Below are positions 1 to 8,027 of a stretch of 64,000 nt of DNA, piece by piece. Each line of letters begins with the position of its first letter. The stretch's first letter is position 1. The DNA lies in the NCBI RefSeq assembly GCF_007747215.1, contig NZ_CP036273.1, forward strand, positions 3,270,322 to 3,334,321, in the 5' to 3' direction. Below the pieces are notes generated by a model. That model saw only the letters and a list, made by a program, of their open reading frames with translations. It was not told the DNA's origin and ran no database searches. The position numbers and the translations under genes were made by a program. The DNA comes from Urbifossiella limnaea. GTDB taxonomy: Bacteria > Planctomycetota > Planctomycetia > Gemmatales > Gemmataceae.

Positions 1-574
1 AGACGTCCACGATCTGGCGGGTCGTGACCCCCAGCCCGTAGTGGAGCCCGGCGGACAAGACGACGGTGCGGTTGCCGACGGTGCAGCCGGGGAGGGCGTC
101 GGGGACCGGGGGCTCGACCGGCTTCCGGCCGCACGGGCACCAGTCGCGGTGGATGGTGTGCTCGGTCAGCTCGGGCCGGAGGTCGTCGGGGACGTCCTCG
201 ACGAGGCGGGTGCGGGTCCGTCCGGTGCGGGTGCGCCGCCCACCGCAGTCGGGGCAGGCGGGGAGTTGGTGCGACTGGTGGCGGTCGATGTGCTCGGGTC
301 GCGGGCGTGGGGTGCCGGGGTGGCCGGGCACGGCCCGGCGTTTCTTCCGCGGGGGCGTGGCCGACGGCCTGGCATACGGCGGGACGGTGCCCGGGGGCGT
401 GTGGGCACCGCCGGCGGGCGCGGGTGAGCCGAGGGCGGTGCAGAGTTGGAGGAGGAAGAAGATGGCGGCGGCCCGGTCGCGGGGCAACGCCGCCTCGGCC
501 TGCCCGGCGGTCAGGGTGCCGGCGCGGAAGGCCGCGACGAAGGCGTCATCGAGGATCGGGGCCACGGCGGGCAT
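1..574 (-). CDS. IS66-type transposase, N-terminal part (runs off left edge)
   Basis: I read an open frame from the ATG at 574 to base 1 on the minus strand, 191 codons with no stop. It holds a basic linker (PPRKKRRAVPGHPG, residues 74-87), then a zinc-finger-like segment with C107-x2-C110 and C146-x-C148, followed by TVGNRTVVLSAGLHYGLGV. This order matches the N-terminal zinc-binding and start of the catalytic part of IS66-family transposases (TnpC). The DDE catalytic core would lie left of the window, so completeness cannot be judged. No terminal inverted repeat is evident between 575 and 648. The family call is good; whether the element is active is unknown. Confidence 0.75.
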   Translation of the reverse strand, partial: MPAVAPILDDAFVAAFRAGTLTAGQAEAALPRDRAAAIFFLLQLCTALGSPAPAGGAHTPPGTVPPYARPSATPPRKKRRAVPGHPGTPRPRPEHIDRHQSHQLPACPDCGGRRTRTGRTRTRLVEDVPDDLRPELTEHTIHRDWCPCGRKPVEPPVPDALPGCTVGNRTVVLSAGLHYGLGVTTRQIVDV

Positions 575-648
575 GCCCGCGGTTCTCGGGATCCCGCCGA
601 GAAGCGCAAGCCCTGTTCTGGAGGCTGAAGGGTTACGGTCATTCCAGG

Positions 649-2262
649 TTACGGCCCGTTGTCGTGGATGATCTCGCACAGCCGGCCCAGGACGCGGCCC
701 TCGCGCGCCGATCCGGTCTCGCGCGACACCGGCACGTTGTTCACGAACATGGCGAAGTACAGCGTCGCGCCGCCCTTGGTGATCATCGTCCCGGCCAGCG
801 CCTTGCTGCGGAGGAGCCACCGGTCGTTGGCCACGTCCGTCCAGTACAGCGTACCCGTCTTGGCGAACACCTTGCCGCGGGCCGGGCTGTCGCGGCCCAC
901 GACCGCGGCCAGCGTCCCGTCCACCCCGAGCACCGGGAGCCCGGCCCGGTAGGCGGCCCACTCCGGCCGCGCCGCCATGCCGCGCAGCAGTTGCACCGTC
1001 GCCCGCGCCGACACGCAATCCGCCTCCGCCCCGCCCGCCCCGCCGCCGAACGAGAACGCCCCCGCGTCCACGCCCAGGTCCGTCAGCAGCCGCCGGCCGC
1101 GGCGCAGTCCGTCGGCGGCGGTGGTGCGGCCGTCGCCGACCGCGACCAGGCACGGCAGCGTGCTGGCGTACAGGTTGTGGCTCACCTTCAGCGTCACCGT
1201 CGTCAGGTCGCTCAGCGGCGCCGACTTCAGCGTCGCCGCCTTCGTGAGGGTGGCGTAGTCGCCGCGCGGCGGCAGCGTCGGGAGGCCGGGGCGGATCACC
1301 GCCGCCTCGCACCGCACGCCGTTGCGCCGCAGCGCCTCGACCAGCAGCGCCCGCGCGAACAGCGCCGGCTCGGCCACCGGATGGATGGCCACGACCGCCT
1401 TGCCCGCGGCCGGCACCCGGCCGCGCACCGCGAGGTGGTTCGGCCCCACGGCCAGTACCTCGACCTGCGCCTTGGCCTTCTCGTCGGCCGTGCTCACCTG
1501 CGCGTCCACCTGGAAGAACGCCGTCTCGGGCCGCGTCTTCACCGTCGCCGGGTCGCCGGCCTTCGCCCCGGGCGTCACGATCACGTCGACGACGTTGTCG
1601 TTGACGGTGACGGGCGAGACCACGTCCGGGCCGCTGCCCGAGCTGCGGGCGCGGGCGAACAGCCGGTCGTCAATCATCACCTCGCCCTCGACGGCGTTGA
1701 CGCCGCTGGCCTTCACCTGCCGGGCGATGTCGTTCAACCCCGCGAGCGGGTCGGCGTCGGTAAGGTACGCCTCGGCCAGCCCGCTACCGGCGTAGGTGTG
1801 GTCGCTGTTCTTCCACACCGTCTTGCCGTCGGGGCCGGTGCGGCCGCCCATGATCGGGTCGCCGGACGCGACGAGGATCAGGTCGCCGCGGAGGGTGCCG
1901 TTGAGCAACAGCCCGCGGCGGAACACGTCGGTGACGAAGGTGTGGTCCGCCCCGAGCGCGAGCAGCGCCGCGGCACACGTGAACAGCTTCGTGACCGACG
2001 CCGGGGCGAGCATCTGGTCCGGGTTGCGGGCGTACACCGGGTTGCCGTCGGCGTCGACGACGAGGATGCCCCAGCTGGCGTGGGTGTAGTCGGGGCCGGT
2101 CACGACCTCGTCGATCAGGCGCGCGAGGCCGGCCGGCGGCCGGGCCGGCGCAGGAACGGCGACGAGGCACACGACCGCGGCGGCGGGCACGGCCGAGAGG
2201 GCGAGGAAGCGGAGCAGTCGGCGCACGGGGGCGACCTCGGGGGATGACGGGTTTGGTGACAA
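649..2262 (-). CDS. dacB: D-alanyl-D-alanine carboxypeptidase/endopeptidase (PBP4 family)
   Basis: Periplasmic class C penicillin-binding protein that trims or cleaves peptidoglycan cross-links. All three active-site motifs are visible: S89-V-T-K92 (nucleophile serine and lysine), S361-H-N363 and K468-T-G470. An N-terminal hydrophobic stretch at residues 15-35 serves as signal peptide or anchor. The 537-residue length fits PBP4/DacB, which carries extra domains inserted between the first two motifs. The gene stands alone on the minus strand, divergent from hisF, with only about 65 bp between the two start codons, so both promoters must share that space. Confidence 0.93.
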   Translation of the reverse strand: MSPNPSSPEVAPVRRLLRFLALSAVPAAAVVCLVAVPAPARPPAGLARLIDEVVTGPDYTHASWGILVVDADGNPVYARNPDQMLAPASVTKLFTCAAALLALGADHTFVTDVFRRGLLLNGTLRGDLILVASGDPIMGGRTGPDGKTVWKNSDHTYAGSGLAEAYLTDADPLAGLNDIARQVKASGVNAVEGEVMIDDRLFARARSSGSGPDVVSPVTVNDNVVDVIVTPGAKAGDPATVKTRPETAFFQVDAQVSTADEKAKAQVEVLAVGPNHLAVRGRVPAAGKAVVAIHPVAEPALFARALLVEALRRNGVRCEAAVIRPGLPTLPPRGDYATLTKAATLKSAPLSDLTTVTLKVSHNLYASTLPCLVAVGDGRTTAADGLRRGRRLLTDLGVDAGAFSFGGGAGGAEADCVSARATVQLLRGMAARPEWAAYRAGLPVLGVDGTLAAVVGRDSPARGKVFAKTGTLYWTDVANDRWLLRSKALAGTMITKGGATLYFAMFVNNVPVSRETGSAREGRVLGRLCEIIHDNGP

Positions 2263-2327
2263 GGTAGCACAACGGCCCCGGCTTCGCCCCGTTGACCGCG
2301 CCGTCCGCGGCCGCTAGCATCAGTTCA

Positions 2328-3110
2328 ATGCTGACCAAGCGGATCATCCCCTGCCTGGACGTGGACCGCGGCCGCGTTGTGAAGGGGACCAACTTCGTCG
2401 GCCTCCGCGACGCCGGCGACCCCGTCGAGGTCGCCCGCCGGTACGACGAACAAGGCGCCGACGAGCTCGTCTTCCTGGACATTTCCGCCAGCCACGAGGG
2501 CCGGGCGATCCTGCTCGACATGATCCGCCGCGTGGCCGAAACCATCTTCATGCCGTTCACCGTCGGCGGCGGCATCCGCACCCTCGACGACGCCACGCAG
2601 ATCATCCAGGCCGGGGCCGAGAAGGTGAGCCTGAACTCGGCCGCGGTGCGGACGCCGGGGCTGATCCGCGAGGTGAGCGAGAAGTTCGGCCGCTGTGCGA
2701 CCGTGGTGAACATTGACCCCAAGCGGGTGACGCGCGACGGGCGCGAGACGTGGGAGGTGTTCGTGAACGGCGGCCGAATCCCCACGGGGCTCGAAGCCGT
2801 GGCGTGGGCGCGGCGCGTCGAGGAGCTGGGGGCCGGCGAGATCGTCCTCACGTCGATGGACGCCGACGGCACCAAGAACGGCTACGACCTGCCGATGGTG
2901 GAGGCGGTCAGCCGGGCGGTGAACATTCCGGTGGTGGCGAGCGGCGGGGCCGGCTCGCCGGAGCACCTGCGGGCGGCGTTCGCGGCCGGGGCCGACGCGG
3001 CGCTGGCGGCCAGCATCTTCCACTACAACGAGTTCTCGATCCCGGACACGAAGGCGTACCTCGCCGCCCGCGGGGTGCCGGTCCGGGTCGCGCCGAAGCT
3101 GACGGCCTGA
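2328..3110 (+). CDS. hisF: Imidazole glycerol phosphate synthase cyclase subunit HisF
   Basis: Makes imidazole glycerol phosphate and AICAR from PRFAR with ammonia supplied by HisH, in histidine synthesis. The (beta/alpha)8 barrel is clear: [20 protein letters not shown] with catalytic D11, FTVGGGIRT, and [14 protein letters not shown] holding the second catalytic aspartate, then [13 protein letters not shown] for phosphate binding. I chose the ATG at 2328 (260 residues), since the family starts with this [11 protein letters not shown] sequence; an upstream TTG at 2292 would add an unconserved tail. No other his gene is in the window, so the pathway is dispersed, as is common in planctomycetes. 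Confidence 0.97.
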   Translation: MLTKRIIPCLDVDRGRVVKGTNFVGLRDAGDPVEVARRYDEQGADELVFLDISASHEGRAILLDMIRRVAETIFMPFTVGGGIRTLDDATQIIQAGAEKVSLNSAAVRTPGLIREVSEKFGRCATVVNIDPKRVTRDGRETWEVFVNGGRIPTGLEAVAWARRVEELGAGEIVLTSMDADGTKNGYDLPMVEAVSRAVNIPVVASGGAGSPEHLRAAFAAGADAALAASIFHYNEFSIPDTKAYLAARGVPVRVAPKLTA

Positions 3111-3131
3111 CTCACATCACGGAGCCCGTTC

Positions 3132-4304
3132 ATGGCCGGCATGTCGTTCCAGTCGCCGCACCCGATCAACGGCACCGAGCCGGGGCTGAAGGTCGCGCAG
3201 CCGGTCCCCGGCGAGCCGATGATCAACCAGCTGTTCCGCACCGTCATGCTCCACAAGGGCTCCGACCTGCACCTCAAGGCGGGCCTGCCCGGGATGATGC
3301 GCCTCCGGGGCGTCATCCAGAAGATGAACACGCCCACCCTGTCGCAGGAACACCTGGAGAAGCTGATCTACCCGATCCTCCGCGAGAAGGACCGCAAGGT
3401 GCTGGAGGACACCGGCGGGGCCGACTTCGCCCACGTCATCGGCGACGACGAGGCCCGCTACCGGGTGAACCTGTTCAAGCAGCGCGGCAAGTTCGCCGTC
3501 GTGGCCCGGCTGGTGAACCAGAGCATCCCGTCGTTCGCCGACCTCGGCCTGCCGGACAGCATCGAGACGCTGTGCCACTACGAGCAGGGGATGGTGCTGC
3601 TGGCCGGCGTGACCGGGTCGGGCAAGAGCACCACCATCGCGTCGATGCTCGACTACATGAACGCGACCGAGGCGCTCCACATCCTCACCATCGAGGACCC
3701 GATCGAGTTCGTGTTCAAGGACAAGATGTCCATCATGAACCAGCGCGAGGTCTTCCTCGACGTGTCCGACTGGCACACGGCGCTGAAGCACGCCGTCCGC
3801 GAGGACCCGGACATCATCCTGGTGGGCGAGATGCGCGACGCCGAGACGTTCGAGGCGGCCGTCCACGCGGCCGAGACCGGGCACGTCGTGTTCGGCACGA
3901 TCCACGCGTCGAACGCCTACAGCACGATCGACCGCATCCTCGGCCTGTTCCCGCCGAGCCAGCACGGGGCGGTGCGGCAGTCGATGGTGTTCAACCTCAA
4001 GGCGGTGGTGGCGCAGAAGCTCATCCCGTCGATCAAGCCGGGCAAGAGCCGGGTGCCGACGAACGAGATCATGATCGTGAACCCGACGATCCGCGACCTG
4101 ATCCTGAAGCACCGCGACGAGAAGCTGCTGGACGCGATCCGCTCGTTCTACAACGAGGGGATGCTCGACTTCAACGAGAACCTGCGGCAGCTCGTGGAGC
4201 GCGGCGACGTGGACAAGTCGACGGCGCTCGAGTTCAGCCCGAACGCCGACCAGCTGAAGATGATGATCAAGGGGATCAAGGTCGCCACGTCGGGCCTCGT
4301 CTAG
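3132..4304 (+). CDS. pilT: Type IV pilus retraction ATPase PilT-like protein
   Basis: Hexameric secretion-superfamily ATPase that powers pilus retraction (twitching) at the inner membrane. The 390-residue sequence carries Walker A (GVTGSGKSTT, about residue 157), the Asp box (TIEDPIEF), Walker B (ILVGEMRDAETFEAA) and the His box (GHVVFGTIHAS), in the correct order. The N-terminal PAS-like part begins with GSDLHLKAGLPGMMR, typical of PilT/PilU. It follows hisF by 21 bp but has no functional link to it. No pilus structural genes are nearby, so PilT versus PilU cannot be settled from this window. Confidence 0.9.
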   Translation: MAGMSFQSPHPINGTEPGLKVAQPVPGEPMINQLFRTVMLHKGSDLHLKAGLPGMMRLRGVIQKMNTPTLSQEHLEKLIYPILREKDRKVLEDTGGADFAHVIGDDEARYRVNLFKQRGKFAVVARLVNQSIPSFADLGLPDSIETLCHYEQGMVLLAGVTGSGKSTTIASMLDYMNATEALHILTIEDPIEFVFKDKMSIMNQREVFLDVSDWHTALKHAVREDPDIILVGEMRDAETFEAAVHAAETGHVVFGTIHASNAYSTIDRILGLFPPSQHGAVRQSMVFNLKAVVAQKLIPSIKPGKSRVPTNEIMIVNPTIRDLILKHRDEKLLDAIRSFYNEGMLDFNENLRQLVERGDVDKSTALEFSPNADQLKMMIKGIKVATSGLV

Positions 4305-4367
4305 CCTCTGGGTACGGCCCGCGGCGGAGGTCGATTCGCGTCGGTCCCACACGCCACGCCAACGCCC

Positions 4368-4388
4368 GCCCGGGGCTGCACCCCGGGC
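4368..4388. terminator. Short GC hairpin between convergent pilT and tyrS
   Basis: Perfect 8-bp inverted repeat (GCCCGGGG / CCCCGGGC, 5-nt loop CTGCA) lies in the 106-bp gap where pilT (+) and tyrS (-) converge. There is no T-tract, so it is either a weak bidirectional terminator or a 3'-end stabiliser. Confidence 0.45.
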
Positions 4389-4410
4389 CACCCGCCGACG
4401 CCCGCCGGGC

Positions 4411-5610
4411 TCAGGAGCCGAGCCGCAGGCGGGCCACCTTGCGACCCAGGCGGACGACCAGGCCGTCGGCCACGGGAACCGCCGCCTTCGCGTCGGCGGG
4501 CTTGGTGCGGTCGGGGCCGTAGTTGAACGCCCCCTCGTCGATCTTCCGGCGCGCTTCCCCGTTGCTCGCGCAGAACTTCGCCAGCACGATCAGCTTCACC
4601 GCCGACACCGCCCCGTCGGCCACCTCCGCGGCCGGGACCGTGAACTCGGCGATCGCCTCCGGGTCGCCCTTCTCCTCGAACTGCTTCCGCCAGTCGGCCA
4701 GCACCGTTTCCGCCGCCGCGGCCCCGTGGTACTGCCGCACGATCTCGGCACCCAGCGCCTTCTTCGCCTCGTTCGGCTTGCCGGCCAGGATCGCGTCGAT
4801 CTCGCCCGGCGTGCGGTCGGTCAGGAGCGTGTACCACTCGCGCATCAGACCGTCGGGGATGCGCATCGTCTTCCCGAACTGCTCCCGCGCCGGCTCGGCC
4901 AGCGCCACGTAGTTGCCGACCGACTTCCCCATCTTCTTCTCGCCGTCGGTGCCGCGGAGGATCGGCATCGTCAGGCACACCTGCGGCTCCTGCCCCGCCG
5001 CCCGCTGGAGGTCGCGGCCGACCATCAGGTTGTACAGCTGCTCCGTGCCGCCGAGCTCCACGTCGGCGCGGACCTCGACGCTGTCCCACCCCTGCATCAG
5101 CGGGTACAGGCACTCGTGCAGGTAGATCGGCGTGCCGGATTTGATGCGGTTCGAGAAGTCGTCGCGCTCGAGCATCCGCTGGACCGTGGTGCTGCCGAGC
5201 AGCTTGAGCATGTCGGCGAACCCGAACTTGTTGAACCAGTCGGCGTTCGGCCGCACCTCGGCCTTCGTGATGTCCACCACCTTGGCGATCTGTTCGAGGT
5301 AGGTGGCGGCGTTCTTCTCGATCTGCTCGGGGGTGAGGCCGGCGCGGGAGGAGTCGCGGCCGCTCGGGTCGCCGACCGCGGCCGTGGCGGTGCCGATGAT
5401 GAGCACCGCGGTGTGGCCGAGCTCCTGGAACTGCCGCAGCTTCCGCAGCGGCACCGTGTGGCCCAGGTGCACGTCGAAGCCGGTGGGGTCGATGCCGTAC
5501 TTGACGCGCAACGGGCGCCCGGCGGCGAGTTTCTTGCGGAGCTCGTCGGCCTTCTCGATGTGGGCCGCGCCGCGGGTGAGGAGGGCGAACTGCTCGTCTG
5601 CGGTGGGCAT
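4411..5610 (-). CDS. tyrS: Tyrosyl-tRNA synthetase
   Basis: Class I aminoacyl-tRNA synthetase that charges tRNA-Tyr. The HIGH-like motif is H48-L-G-H51 in the context KYGIDPTGFDVHLGHT, and the KMSKS-like motif is K226-M-G-K-S230. A C-terminal S4-like RNA-binding segment (LIVLAKFCASNGEARRKIDEGAFNYG) follows. At 399 residues the length is right for the TyrRS group with the lysine-rich KMGKS loop (TyrZ-like). The start is the first ATG, 33 bp past a long inverted repeat at 5643-5707 that separates it from the upstream ribosomal operon on the same strand. Confidence 0.96.
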   Translation of the reverse strand: MPTADEQFALLTRGAAHIEKADELRKKLAAGRPLRVKYGIDPTGFDVHLGHTVPLRKLRQFQELGHTAVLIIGTATAAVGDPSGRDSSRAGLTPEQIEKNAATYLEQIAKVVDITKAEVRPNADWFNKFGFADMLKLLGSTTVQRMLERDDFSNRIKSGTPIYLHECLYPLMQGWDSVEVRADVELGGTEQLYNLMVGRDLQRAAGQEPQVCLTMPILRGTDGEKKMGKSVGNYVALAEPAREQFGKTMRIPDGLMREWYTLLTDRTPGEIDAILAGKPNEAKKALGAEIVRQYHGAAAAETVLADWRKQFEEKGDPEAIAEFTVPAAEVADGAVSAVKLIVLAKFCASNGEARRKIDEGAFNYGPDRTKPADAKAAVPVADGLVVRLGRKVARLRLGS

Positions 5611-5642
5611 TGGTGGTCCGTGGATGGCGGCTCGTGTGAGCC

Positions 5643-5707
5643 GTTAGGCCGGGGCGCAAGCCCCGTCGGGCTGATACAACCCGACGGGGCTTGCGCCCCG
5701 GCCTAAC
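5643..5707. terminator. 28-bp perfect inverted repeat, probable terminator of rpsP-trmD-rplS-yraN
   Basis: Arms 5643-5670 and 5680-5707 are exact reverse complements with a 9-nt loop (CTGATACAA). The structure lies just downstream of yraN on its strand and just upstream of tyrS. It lacks a T-run, and the perfect 28-bp match is longer than a normal intrinsic terminator needs. Each arm itself contains a smaller palindrome (GGGGCGCAAGCCCC), so alternative folds are possible. Confidence 0.6.
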
Positions 5708-5734
5708 AAGCGGAAGGGCGGCCGTAGTGTGATT

Positions 5735-6142
5735 CTACCCGTGGAACTGGAAGCGGCCGGTGGCCTCGAAGGCGTGAGGGAAGTGGCGGACGACGGGTTC
5801 GCGCGCCGTCGGCGGCCAGCACAGCACCAGCACGTCGAACCGGACGGCGACGCCCTCCAGCAGCCGGCGGCGGGCGAGAAAGCGAACCGCCGCCCCGGTG
5901 ATCTTCCGCTGCTTGCGGAGGTCCACGGAGGCGGCGGTGCGTTCCCAGTCGTCGGTCGCGGTGCTGCGGACCTCCACCACCACCACCGTCTCGCCGTCGA
6001 GAGCGATCAGGTCGATCTCGCCGGCCGGGTCGGTCACGTTGGCGGCGACGACCCGGTAGCCGAGGCCGCGGAGGAAGCGGGCGGCCGCCCGCTCGCTGCG
6101 GCGGCCGAACCAGCGCCGCCACCACGGCCGGCGGGCGAACAC
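5735..6142 (-). CDS. yraN: YraN / UPF0102 family nuclease-fold protein
   Basis: Small restriction-endonuclease-like protein of unknown cellular role, conserved next to ribosomal or rnhB genes in many bacteria. At 135 residues it has the family core: GYRVVAANVTDPAGEIDLIALDG with the acidic E-x-D, then VVVVEVRS (the E-x-K/R element), ending in VRFDVLVL. The start is a GTG at 6142, three bases after the rplS stop, so it is the last gene of the rpsP-trmD-rplS-yraN operon. The usual ExK lysine is replaced by arginine in EVRS. Confidence 0.88.
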   Translation of the reverse strand: MFARRPWWRRWFGRRSERAAARFLRGLGYRVVAANVTDPAGEIDLIALDGETVVVVEVRSTATDDWERTAASVDLRKQRKITGAAVRFLARRRLLEGVAVRFDVLVLCWPPTAREPVVRHFPHAFEATGRFQFHG

Positions 6143-6145
6143 GGC

Positions 6146-6664
6146 TTACTTCTTCTTCGCGGCGGCGGCCTTCTCGGCCTCCTTCTTCGCCTTCTTCTTC
6201 GCGGCCGTCTTCGACACCCCGCCCTCGGTCGAGACGCGGGCCGCCGCCGCCTCCTGCGCGGCCTTGGCGTCGGCGATCGCGGCGGCCTTCAGGTTGGCGT
6301 CGAGCGTCGCCTGCCGCTTCACGTCTTCCTTCACCTTCGTCGCCTTGCCGACGCGGTCGCGGAGGTAGTAGAGCTTGGCGCGGCGGACCTTGCCGGCCTT
6401 CTTCACCACGATCTTGGCGATGCGCGGCGAGTGGACCGGGAAGATGCGCTCGACGCCCTCGCCCTGCACGATGCGGCGGACGACCATCGTCTCGCGGACG
6501 CCGCCGTTCTGGCGGGCGATGACGGTGCCCTCGAACACCTGGACGCGCTCCTTGGCGCCGTCCAGGAGCTTCTGGTGGACCTCGATCGTGTCGCCGACGC
6601 GGAAGTCGGGCACGTCGGACTTCAGCTGCGGCTCCTCGACGAGCCGGATGTGGGGAGCGTTCAT
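6146..6664 (-). CDS. rplS: 50S ribosomal protein L19 with lysine/alanine-rich tail
   Basis: L19 sits at the 30S-50S interface. The core is recognised by [47 protein letters not shown] and [17 protein letters not shown]. Bacterial L19 is about 115-120 residues; this one is 172, the excess being a C-terminal tail rich in alanine and lysine (from about residue 120, ending EKAAAAKKK). Such basic tails are frequent in planctomycete ribosomal proteins. The ATG overlaps the trmD stop by four bases (ATGA), so translation is probably coupled. Confidence 0.95.
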   Translation of the reverse strand: MNAPHIRLVEEPQLKSDVPDFRVGDTIEVHQKLLDGAKERVQVFEGTVIARQNGGVRETMVVRRIVQGEGVERIFPVHSPRIAKIVVKKAGKVRRAKLYYLRDRVGKATKVKEDVKRQATLDANLKAAAIADAKAAQEAAAARVSTEGGVSKTAAKKKAKKEAEKAAAAKKK

Positions 6665-7338
6665 GGCCTCGGGTTCCTGCTACGCTGGTCGCTTTGTTCT
6701 TTCCGCCACTTCGCCACCGCCCCGTGGTTGCCGCCGAGCAGCACCTCCGGGACTTCCAGCCCGCGGTAGACGCGCGGCCGGGTGAACTGCGGGTACTCGA
6801 TCCGGCCGTCCTCGCTGTGGCTCTCGTCGGCCGCGCTCGCGGCGTCGCCGAGCACCCCGGGCACCAGGCGGATCACGGCGTCGATCACCACCATCGCCGG
6901 GACTTCACCGCCGTTGCACACGAAGTCGCCGACCGAAATCTCGCGCGGCTTCAGCACCTGCCGGATGCGGTCGTCGAAGCCTTCGTACCGCCCGCAGAGC
7001 AGGAGCAGCCGCGGCTCGGTGGCCAGCTGCTCGACCACCCGCTGCGTCAGCCGCTCGCCGGCGGGCGTGAGCATCACCAGGGTGCCGGGCGGCTCGGCCT
7101 TCGCCCGCACCGCCTCGACCGCGTCCACCACCGGCTGGGCCATCAGCACCATCCCGGGGCCGCCGCCGAACGGGCGGTCGTCCACGCGGGTGTGCTTGTC
7201 CTGCGTCCAGTCCCGCATGTTCCAGGCGTGGACCTCGACGAGCCCGGCGGCGATGGCGTCGTCGAGGAGGCTCTGCCGGACGTAGCTGTCGAACATCCCC
7301 GGGAACAGCGTGAGGACGTCGAAGCGGACGGCGGCCAT
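6661..7338 (-). CDS. trmD: tRNA (guanine-37-N1)-methyltransferase
   Basis: SPOUT-class enzyme that methylates G37 of tRNAs reading CNN-type codons, preventing +1 frameshifting. The 225 residues include the N-terminal [15 protein letters not shown], the [13 protein letters not shown] loop, the trefoil-knot SAM site [13 protein letters not shown] and [26 protein letters not shown]. The order rpsP-trmD-rplS is the classic bacterial arrangement, although rimM, which normally lies between rpsP and trmD, is absent here. The start lies 7 bp after the rpsP stop. Confidence 0.96.
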   Translation of the reverse strand: MAAVRFDVLTLFPGMFDSYVRQSLLDDAIAAGLVEVHAWNMRDWTQDKHTRVDDRPFGGGPGMVLMAQPVVDAVEAVRAKAEPPGTLVMLTPAGERLTQRVVEQLATEPRLLLLCGRYEGFDDRIRQVLKPREISVGDFVCNGGEVPAMVVIDAVIRLVPGVLGDAASAADESHSEDGRIEYPQFTRPRVYRGLEVPEVLLGGNHGAVAKWRKEQSDQRSRNPRP

Positions 7339-7345
7339 GGGCGTG

Positions 7346-7660
7346 TTACTGGGCCGGCGGCGGGTTCTTGGCGGCCTCGGCCTTCGCGGCGGCCTCGGCC
7401 TCCAGCGTCTCGCAGCGGCTCATGTGCTTGCGCAGGATGGCCTCGACGTTCTCGGACGCCTTCGCCCCGACGCTCTGCCAGTACTTGATCCGGCTCGGGC
7501 GGAGGGTGACGGACTTGTCCGCATCCGGCACGTGCGGGTCGTAGGAGCCGAGCTCCTCGATGGCCCGGCCGTCGCGCGGCTGGCGGCCGTCGATGGCCAC
7601 AATGCGGTAGTAGTGCCGGTGCGTCCGGCCCATCTGCTTCATACGGATGCGGACTGCCAC
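7346..7660 (-). CDS. rpsP: 30S ribosomal protein S16
   Basis: Assembly protein of the 30S body. The start is the GTG at 7660, because the family begins with (M)AVRIRMKQMGR; the frame stays open far upstream but that part shows no similarity to S16. At 104 residues it has the expected GRTHRHYYRIVAIDGRQPRDGRAIEELGSYDP core and a short alanine-rich tail. It is the first gene of the rpsP-trmD-rplS-yraN unit, so the promoter should lie between 7661 and about 7750. Confidence 0.95.
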   Translation of the reverse strand: MAVRIRMKQMGRTHRHYYRIVAIDGRQPRDGRAIEELGSYDPHVPDADKSVTLRPSRIKYWQSVGAKASENVEAILRKHMSRCETLEAEAAAKAEAAKNPPPAQ

Positions 7661-7852
7661 GGCGCGAGACCCCACAAGGCGGCGGTTCACCAGGAACGGT
7701 TGTGATAGCGGGCGGGCGACGGAGCGGCCAGCGTGGGGGCGGAATTGAGCCGGCAAGTTTCGGATTTCCCGCGGGGCCGTGGCGGTTCGCGGCGGTACTC
7801 TCTGGGGCCGATCGGCTGTACCAGGCGCCGTGGCACTATCCGGAGACTCGCG

Positions 7853-7981
7853 ATGCTCCGACTGGTGTTCCTGTTCACGACCACCGCCTTGCTCGTCGCA
7901 GCCACGCCGACCGAGGGTCAGGACAAGGCTATGTACCCTCTCCCCTCGGGGGAGAGGGTCGCGGCGAAGCACGCGGGGTGA
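7853..7981 (+). pseudogene. Truncated secreted-protein start fused to a dispersed repeat
   Basis: A 42-codon frame starts MLRLVFLFTTTALLVAATPT, which looks exactly like a signal peptide, and at about residue 26 runs into repeat-derived sequence (MYPLPSGERVAAKHAG) that ends it. I read this as the 5' end of a lost exported-protein gene cut by repeat insertion or deletion. It could also be a genuine tiny secreted peptide, but the junction with the repeat argues against that. Apart from this and the hairpin repeat, 7661-8027 holds no gene I can support. Confidence 0.35.
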
Positions 7982-7990
7982 GGGTGCGAA
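7932..7990. repeat. Dispersed CCCTCTCCCC hairpin repeat
   Basis: A 10-bp stem (CCCTCTCCCC at 7936-7945, GGGGAGAGGG at 7949-7958, loop TCG) is followed by GTCGCGGCGAAGCACGCGGGGTGAGGGT. This has the form of the short hairpin repeats scattered in intergenic DNA of many GC-rich bacteria. Only one copy is in the window. It abuts the end of the ATPase gene on the minus strand. Confidence 0.5.
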
Positions 7991-8027
7991 CCACGTCGGA
8001 TGATGTCCAGTCGGCCCGTCCCTCCCG

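Noticed and set aside
1-648. Complete insertion sequence at the left edge
   Set aside because: Only the transposase N-terminal part is visible and I could not identify a terminal inverted repeat or target duplication.
307-2247. 646-codon plus-strand frame across the transposase and dacB regions
   Set aside because: It is antisense to dacB, is composed of R/H/G-rich sequence typical of shadow frames in GC-rich DNA, and has no family motifs.
7932-7990. CRISPR-like repeat
   Set aside because: Only one copy of the hairpin repeat is seen, with no regular spacers; no CRISPR array or cas gene was noticed anywhere in the window.
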